The notes beneath the pieces are model-generated. The model did not search any database and had not been told where the DNA came from. It worked only from the letters and a program-made list of their open reading frames with translations. The position numbers and the translations under genes were made by a program. A DNA stretch of 10,262 bases from Rhodospirillales bacterium 47_12_T64 (GTDB lineage: Bacteria; Pseudomonadota; Alphaproteobacteria; Kiloniellales; Kiloniellaceae), in NCBI GenBank assembly GCA_002162915.1, contig MABB01000118.1, forward strand, positions 11,642 to 21,903. Reading direction: 5' to 3'. Below are positions 6,767-10,262 of the stretch, in pieces; within the stretch, counting starts at the first letter, position 1; each line of letters opens with the position of its first letter.

Positions 6767-6967
6767 ATGGCTAAGCCTAGAAAATGCCCAAAGTGTTCAA
6801 CTGAAATTGGTATCGACGACGATATTTGCTATGCTTGTGGTGAGAACGTTCCCCTCACTCACCCCTGGTACACATTACCTCTAGGTGGTTTGATCGTATT
6901 GGGACTGTTCTGGCTGCTAACCGATTTTGATGCCTTGATCGAATACGTTTCTCAGCACCTGAACTAG
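6767..6967 (+). CDS. Small zinc-ribbon single-TM protein, 66 residues
   Basis: A short protein with an N-terminal zinc ribbon: C7-x2-C10 and C21-x2-C24 (KCPKC and CYACG), eleven and then about fourteen residues ahead of one predicted helix (about 38-52, LPLGGLIVLGLFWLL). It ends in a short tail. The ATG is 2 nt after the plsC stop, so it is the last gene of the ftsE operon and is likely coupled to plsC. I do not recognise a named family. The two intact Cys pairs, the membrane segment and the tight operon packing argue that it is real. Its TAG overlaps the TAG of the convergent ChaC gene on a CTAG palindrome. Confidence 0.8.
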   Translation: MAKPRKCPKCSTEIGIDDDICYACGENVPLTHPWYTLPLGGLIVLGLFWLLTDFDALIEYVSQHLN

Positions 6968-7554
6968 GGGACCAGTTTCAAGGCCTCATGGGCTTTACCC
7001 AATAGGTCTTCCAGCCCCTGATCATCAATATCCAGCGCCTTGAGATGGGTGACAGTGTTTTCGAGATATTCGATACAACGACCATTACTACCAACACCCT
7101 GCAGTAAATGCGCAATGAGTTCTTCACTACCTAGACGACCTGCATATTGTTCATGACGGGTGTCCGCAACAAAGGTCGCCGAGCTAACAATTTCTCCTGT
7201 CTTGAGAGTGATGTCGTACCATCCCGGATTATACACCCCTGAAATCATCTCCCGCTCAAAGAGATAATCCATTACCACCTCGCGCTCTGCAGCGGGAACA
7301 CGGTAGGCCATACCAACACATGAACCACCGACATCAAGGCCAAGAACCAGTCCCGGGCATTCCGGTGTCCCTCGGTAAAAGAACGAATAAATGCAGAAAT
7401 GCCGATGAAATCCCTCTAAAGTCGCAGGCTGCACTTCCACATGGGGAAAGCCAGGATTCCACATTAAAGATCCATATCCGAAGACCCAAAAATCTTTCCC
7501 TTCTTCCAGGGGTAATTTTGAATCATAAAAGGCCCTCAACTCAGGGGTCGACAT
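6964..7554 (-). CDS. chaC: ChaC-family gamma-glutamylcyclotransferase
   Basis: ChaC enzymes cleave the gamma-glutamyl group of glutathione to give 5-oxoproline and Cys-Gly in the cytoplasm. The 196-residue protein shows the family motif FGYGSLMWNPGF (25-36), where YGSL forms the substrate-binding loop. It also has RGTPECPGLVLGL (61-73), the GxxYRV-like strand GMAYRV (81-86) and FEREMISGVY (99-108). E102 in the last block is the likely catalytic glutamate by position. Length fits bacterial ChaC at about 180-230 residues. The ATG at 7554 gives the family-typical short N-terminus; GGAG lies about 13 nt upstream, which is a little distant. It is a single gene, convergent with the ftsE block and divergent from the DUF2125 gene, with no visible functional link to either. 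Confidence 0.9.
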   Translation of the reverse strand: MSTPELRAFYDSKLPLEEGKDFWVFGYGSLMWNPGFPHVEVQPATLEGFHRHFCIYSFFYRGTPECPGLVLGLDVGGSCVGMAYRVPAAEREVVMDYLFEREMISGVYNPGWYDITLKTGEIVSSATFVADTRHEQYAGRLGSEELIAHLLQGVGSNGRCIEYLENTVTHLKALDIDDQGLEDLLGKAHEALKLVP

Positions 7555-7642
7555 TGCTCTGATACTCCGAATCGGCTATGCGTAGGAACTTATGAGTTTA
7601 TCGTCTGAATTCAGCAACATAAAGCCGTCGTGGTAAATACTG

Positions 7643-7648
7643 TAAAAT
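7643..7648 (+). promoter_or_regulatory. Possible extended -10 element for the DUF2125 gene
   Basis: TGTAAAAT at 7641-7648 resembles an extended -10 element, but there is no convincing -35 at 16-18 bp upstream. It is the only promoter-like string I see in the 111-bp divergent region between the ChaC gene and the DUF2125 gene, and it lies only 17 nt from the start codon, which would give a very short leader. Confidence 0.2.
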
Positions 7649-7665
7649 ATCCGGGATAAAATCCA

Positions 7666-8727
7666 ATGCCTGAAGAAATCTCTCTCCCCGAGCCTGCCTC
7701 TGGTTCTTACGCACGGAAATTGTTGATCTCTGGTATTGGCATCTTGGGTAGTTTGATTGTCATATCGATTGCCTATTGGTTTTGGGCTGCCTATCAGATG
7801 GAAACAGGCTTAACCAGATGGGTCGACAAACAACGCTCTCGTGGTTTCGAGATTACGCATGGTCAACTCTCGCTTGGCGGTTTCCCATTTGTTGTGCAGG
7901 CAACACTCGAAACCCCAAAGATAACCTCACCCGACGGATGGCACTGGCAAACCCAAAGGCTCATTGCAGAGGCCACACCCTGGTCTCCCCTTAGCATGCA
8001 GATAGATCTCTCAGGCGAACATCTGGTTGATGGTCTTCCCCAGAATGCCCCCGCTATCAATGTGGTTAGCTCTCAAGCCAAATCGACAGCCCGTTTATCT
8101 CTCGAGGGCGAACTTCTAAGTGCAAGACTAAAAGCAGACAATTTGTCTGTGACCCGTGAAGGCCATCATCCGCTCTCGATAGCCACTCTTGACACCACGC
8201 TAGGTCCTTTGCGCGCTGCAACAGCAGAAAACCCGTTACAGGAATTCAATATTCTGGTTAAAGCCCAGGACATTAATCACCCTGAACTAAAGAAGACACC
8301 TTTGGGTGGCCCGATTTCTCAATTGAATTTGGATGGCACTCTGTATGGAAAGATTCCAAAGGAGAAAATTGAGAAAGCCCTACACATCTGGCGTGATACC
8401 GGAGGTTTTTTATCGCTTCACGATGCCAGCATGAGATGGGGCCCGATGCTGATTGATACGCGCGGAAAACTTGCCTTGGACAATCACCTCCGACCAGCAG
8501 GCCAGCTGGAAAGCAGGATCGAAGGTGCAGATGAGGTTGTAAAACAACTTGAGGAAAATGGGTTGTTAAACAAAGGCCAGAGCTTTGGAATAAAACTATC
8601 GCTCGCCGCCCTGGGCAAGACAAACGATAGAGGCCGTCATGAGATTGAAGCTCCGCTCCTCATGAAGGATGGCTGGCTCTCGGTTGGACCAATTAGACTG
8701 TTCAAACTGCCTGTTTTGGTTAAATAA
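7666..8727 (+). CDS. DUF2125 family envelope protein
   Basis: The 353-residue protein has a short hydrophilic N-terminus, one membrane helix (about 19-41, ending AYWFWAAYQ) and then a long beta-rich region that should face the periplasm. The block GLTRWVDKQRSRGFEITHGQ (48-67) followed by LSLGGFPFVVQATLETPKI (68-86) is the signature of the alphaproteobacterial DUF2125 family. The helix and the repeated strand pattern recall AsmA-like or lipid-transfer-like folds, but that is only an impression. The function is unknown. The ATG at 7666 is the natural start, with GGGA about 11 nt upstream. It is transcribed alone, divergent from the ChaC gene, and ends before a bidirectional terminator-like hairpin shared with tyrA. 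Confidence 0.85.
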   Translation: MPEEISLPEPASGSYARKLLISGIGILGSLIVISIAYWFWAAYQMETGLTRWVDKQRSRGFEITHGQLSLGGFPFVVQATLETPKITSPDGWHWQTQRLIAEATPWSPLSMQIDLSGEHLVDGLPQNAPAINVVSSQAKSTARLSLEGELLSARLKADNLSVTREGHHPLSIATLDTTLGPLRAATAENPLQEFNILVKAQDINHPELKKTPLGGPISQLNLDGTLYGKIPKEKIEKALHIWRDTGGFLSLHDASMRWGPMLIDTRGKLALDNHLRPAGQLESRIEGADEVVKQLEENGLLNKGQSFGIKLSLAALGKTNDRGRHEIEAPLLMKDGWLSVGPIRLFKLPVLVK

Positions 8728-8750
8728 TCCTCCGCCCAGACTCTACCATC

Positions 8751-8782
8751 AAAAAAGGCCCTCCCCTTCGGAAGAGCCTTTT
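8751..8782. terminator. Bidirectional rho-independent terminator
   Basis: AAAAAAGGC at 8751-8759 pairs with GCCTTTT at 8776-8782. The inner stem continues with CT/AG and CC/GG pairs broken by two C-A mismatches, around a CTTC loop. On the minus strand the hairpin is followed by six T residues, a good terminator for the hisC-tyrA transcript. On the plus strand there are only four T residues, a weaker terminator for the DUF2125 gene. It sits in the 86-bp gap between these convergent genes. Confidence 0.75.
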
Positions 8783-8813
8783 CAATCACTATGAGCTATG
8801 ATCCTTTATCAGA

Positions 8814-9746
8814 TCAATCTTCATCACTACCGGGTTCACGAGCATCAAAAGTACCCGCCTGATGTGCATCAACAATCCCGCGGCGAATATCACGCGTTTT
8901 TCGAAAGCGGTCTTCCAGAACATCTCCTTCGCCCCAGCGGACAGCGCGTTGAAGGACAGAAAGGTCTTCGGAGAAACGTTGAAGCATCTCAAGGACAGCC
9001 TCACGGTTGTTTAAAAACACATCACGCCACATGATCGGGTCAGAAGCCGCAATCCGGGTAAAATCCCTGAAACCACCTGCTGAGAATTTGACCACATCTG
9101 CTTGCTGGCTTTCTTCCAAGTCGGTCGCCGTACCAACAATGGTATAAGCAATCAGGTGCGGGAGATGCGATGTAATAGCCAAAACCTTATCGTGATGATG
9201 TGGGGTCATGATTTCGACCATGCTCCCCAATGCAGCCCAATAGGTCTTCACTTTTTCCAGTGCGTCAGCATTCGTCCCCACAGGAGGCGTCAAAATACAC
9301 CAGCGTCCCTCAAACAACTCTGCAAAGCCTGCTTCTGGTCCGGAGTGTTCAGTTCCTGCAATAGGGTGTCCGGGCACAAAGTGAACCCCATCAGGTAAAT
9401 GCTGCCCAACATCTCTGATGACAGATTCTTTGACGGACCCGACATCACTTACAATCGCCCCTGGCTTCAAGGCAGAAGACATCGCAAGCGCCAGATTATC
9501 ATAGGTGCTCACCGGCGTACAAAAAACAACCAGATCAGCGTCCTGAACGGCTTCTGCAGGATTTTCGAAAACCGCATCTGCAATACCTAGTTCCATGACC
9601 TTGTCACGGGTCGACTGGCTTCTTGCACAAGCAACGATCTCACCAGCCAGGCCACGCTGTCTGGTGGCACGGGCAAGAGATGACCCAATCAGACCAATAC
9701 CAATCAGGGCTATTTTTTGAAATAAAGGTTCTTTGGCATCACTCAT
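8814..9746 (-). CDS. tyrA: Prephenate/arogenate dehydrogenase (TyrA/TyrC)
   Basis: This cytoplasmic NAD(P)-dependent enzyme oxidatively decarboxylates prephenate to 4-hydroxyphenylpyruvate, or arogenate to tyrosine. The 310-residue protein has the Rossmann dinucleotide motif GIGLIG (16-21) and the strand DLVVFCTPV (71-79). It also has the catalytic block GHPIAGTEHSG (126-136, with the family His at 127), the SHLPHLIAY helix (193-201) and the dimerisation/substrate segment GFRDFTRIAASDPIMW (225-240). There is no ACT or chorismate mutase domain, as in alphaproteobacterial TyrC-type enzymes. Substrate preference cannot be read from the sequence. I use the ATG at 9746 rather than the upstream one at 9770: it gives MSDAKEPLFQKIALIG, the usual short lead into the Rossmann strand. 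This ATG overlaps the end of hisC by 8 nt (ATGAGTGA), a standard coupling arrangement. Confidence 0.92.
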   Translation of the reverse strand: MSDAKEPLFQKIALIGIGLIGSSLARATRQRGLAGEIVACARSQSTRDKVMELGIADAVFENPAEAVQDADLVVFCTPVSTYDNLALAMSSALKPGAIVSDVGSVKESVIRDVGQHLPDGVHFVPGHPIAGTEHSGPEAGFAELFEGRWCILTPPVGTNADALEKVKTYWAALGSMVEIMTPHHHDKVLAITSHLPHLIAYTIVGTATDLEESQQADVVKFSAGGFRDFTRIAASDPIMWRDVFLNNREAVLEMLQRFSEDLSVLQRAVRWGEGDVLEDRFRKTRDIRRGIVDAHQAGTFDAREPGSDED

Positions 9747-10262
9747 GTGCAAATACAGTGAGATTATCAACCACCGCCCTCATTTCTTCTTCTGTTCCAA
9801 TGCTGATCCGTAAATGAGACGGCAAGCCATAAGCAGCCATTCCGCGCACAAGAATACCTTTGGCTTTCAAGAACTCAATCGCAGCGTCGGCTTTGATGCC
9901 AGCGTCAAAATTGACCAAGACAAAGTTCCCGACTGAATCGTGAGTTTGTAGATTTAACGCAGCCATTTGTTGGCGGAACCAATTCAGTAATCGGGAATTC
10001 AACTCTTTTGAACGCTCGATATGAGCCTTATCTTTAATCGCAGCAACGCCTGCAGCCTGAGCTGCCAAACTGACATTGAAAGGACCGCGTACCCGGTTCA
10101 AGACATCTGCGACTTCTGCAGAGCAGTAAGCCCAGCCCAGACGCAAAGCGGCCAAACCATGAATCTTGGAGAAAGTCCGCGTCATAACAACATTGTCATA
10201 CTCTTCAACCAAGGCAGCACCATCAATGTAATCAGGGCTATCGACGTACTCGCAATAAGCCG
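9739..10262 (-). CDS. hisC: Histidinol-phosphate/aromatic aminotransferase HisC, 5'-truncated by window edge
   Basis: Only the C-terminal part is visible, about 173 residues plus two bases of a further codon; the frame is open to the right edge and the real start lies beyond it. The TTG at 10212 is internal. The first visible residues, AYCEYVD, belong to the PLP-binding (D/E)xAYxE(Y/F)V block. TRTFSKIHGLAALRLGW contains the Schiff-base lysine (K32 of the visible part) and the phosphate-contacting Arg. The C-terminal LPSHLRISIGTEEEM has the carboxylate-binding Arg. HisC converts imidazole-acetol phosphate to histidinol phosphate, and such enzymes often also aminate aromatic keto acids. That would fit its overlap with tyrA downstream, where it could make arogenate or tyrosine. 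Confidence 0.9.
   Translation of the reverse strand, partial: AYCEYVDSPDYIDGAALVEEYDNVVMTRTFSKIHGLAALRLGWAYCSAEVADVLNRVRGPFNVSLAAQAAGVAAIKDKAHIERSKELNSRLLNWFRQQMAALNLQTHDSVGNFVLVNFDAGIKADAAIEFLKAKGILVRGMAAYGLPSHLRISIGTEEEMRAVVDNLTVFAHE

Noticed and set aside
9102..9398. 98-residue plus-strand frame opposite tyrA
   Set aside because: It is antisense to conserved TyrA coding sequence and has no recognisable features.
1..10262. Mobile element, defence system, CRISPR array, tRNA or novel multi-gene system
   Set aside because: No transposase, integrase, repeat-spacer array or tRNA-like cloverleaf was seen. Gene content and order look like conserved core chromosome, so I do not claim an undescribed system.

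Overview
The window looks like ordinary chromosomal DNA from an alphaproteobacterium of moderate G+C. The best fit is one of the marine, Rhodospirillales-like lineages; this is inferred from gene content and order, and I cannot name a genus. The pointers are a CpdR-type receiver protein with a CtrA box in front of it, a DUF4175 (TIGR02302-like) protein, an MJ0042-type zinc-ribbon membrane protein divergent from ftsEX, an alphaproteobacterial-style FtsX, a DUF2125 protein, and a hisC-tyrA pair.

Layout, left to right. Positions 1-2154 (+) hold the 3' part of a large DUF4175 membrane protein; its start lies outside the window. Convergent to it is cpdR (2215-2583, -), whose upstream region (2584-2741) carries a perfect TTAA-N7-TTAA CtrA box and a 12-bp tandem repeat of about four units. 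Next on the minus strand is a zinc-ribbon/single-TM protein (2742-3533). A divergent intergenic region (3534-3767) leads into a tight plus-strand block: ftsE, ftsX, a YdcF/SanA-like DUF218 protein, a PlsC-type acyltransferase and a 66-residue zinc-ribbon membrane protein (3768-6967). A ChaC-type gamma-glutamylcyclotransferase (6964-7554, -) converges on this block so closely that both stop codons share one CTAG palindrome. A DUF2125 protein (7666-8727, +) follows. It is separated by a bidirectional terminator-like hairpin from the minus-strand pair tyrA (8814-9746) and hisC (9739 to the right edge, 5' end missing), whose coding regions overlap by 8 nt.

How the parts work together. FtsEX is the ABC-type regulator of septal cell-wall hydrolysis, and it is packed with envelope and lipid genes, so the 3768-6967 block reads as a division/envelope operon. 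CpdR is the terminal receiver of the CckA-ChpT branch that controls ClpXP-dependent turnover of cell-cycle proteins including CtrA. A CtrA box in front of it suggests a feedback loop. TyrA and HisC belong to tyrosine and histidine/aromatic amino-acid synthesis and are probably translationally coupled.

I see no mobile element, tRNA, rRNA, CRISPR array, phage gene or defence system. The more interesting points are local: the CtrA box at cpdR, the 12-bp repeat beside it, and two different zinc-ribbon membrane proteins on either side of the ftsEX block.
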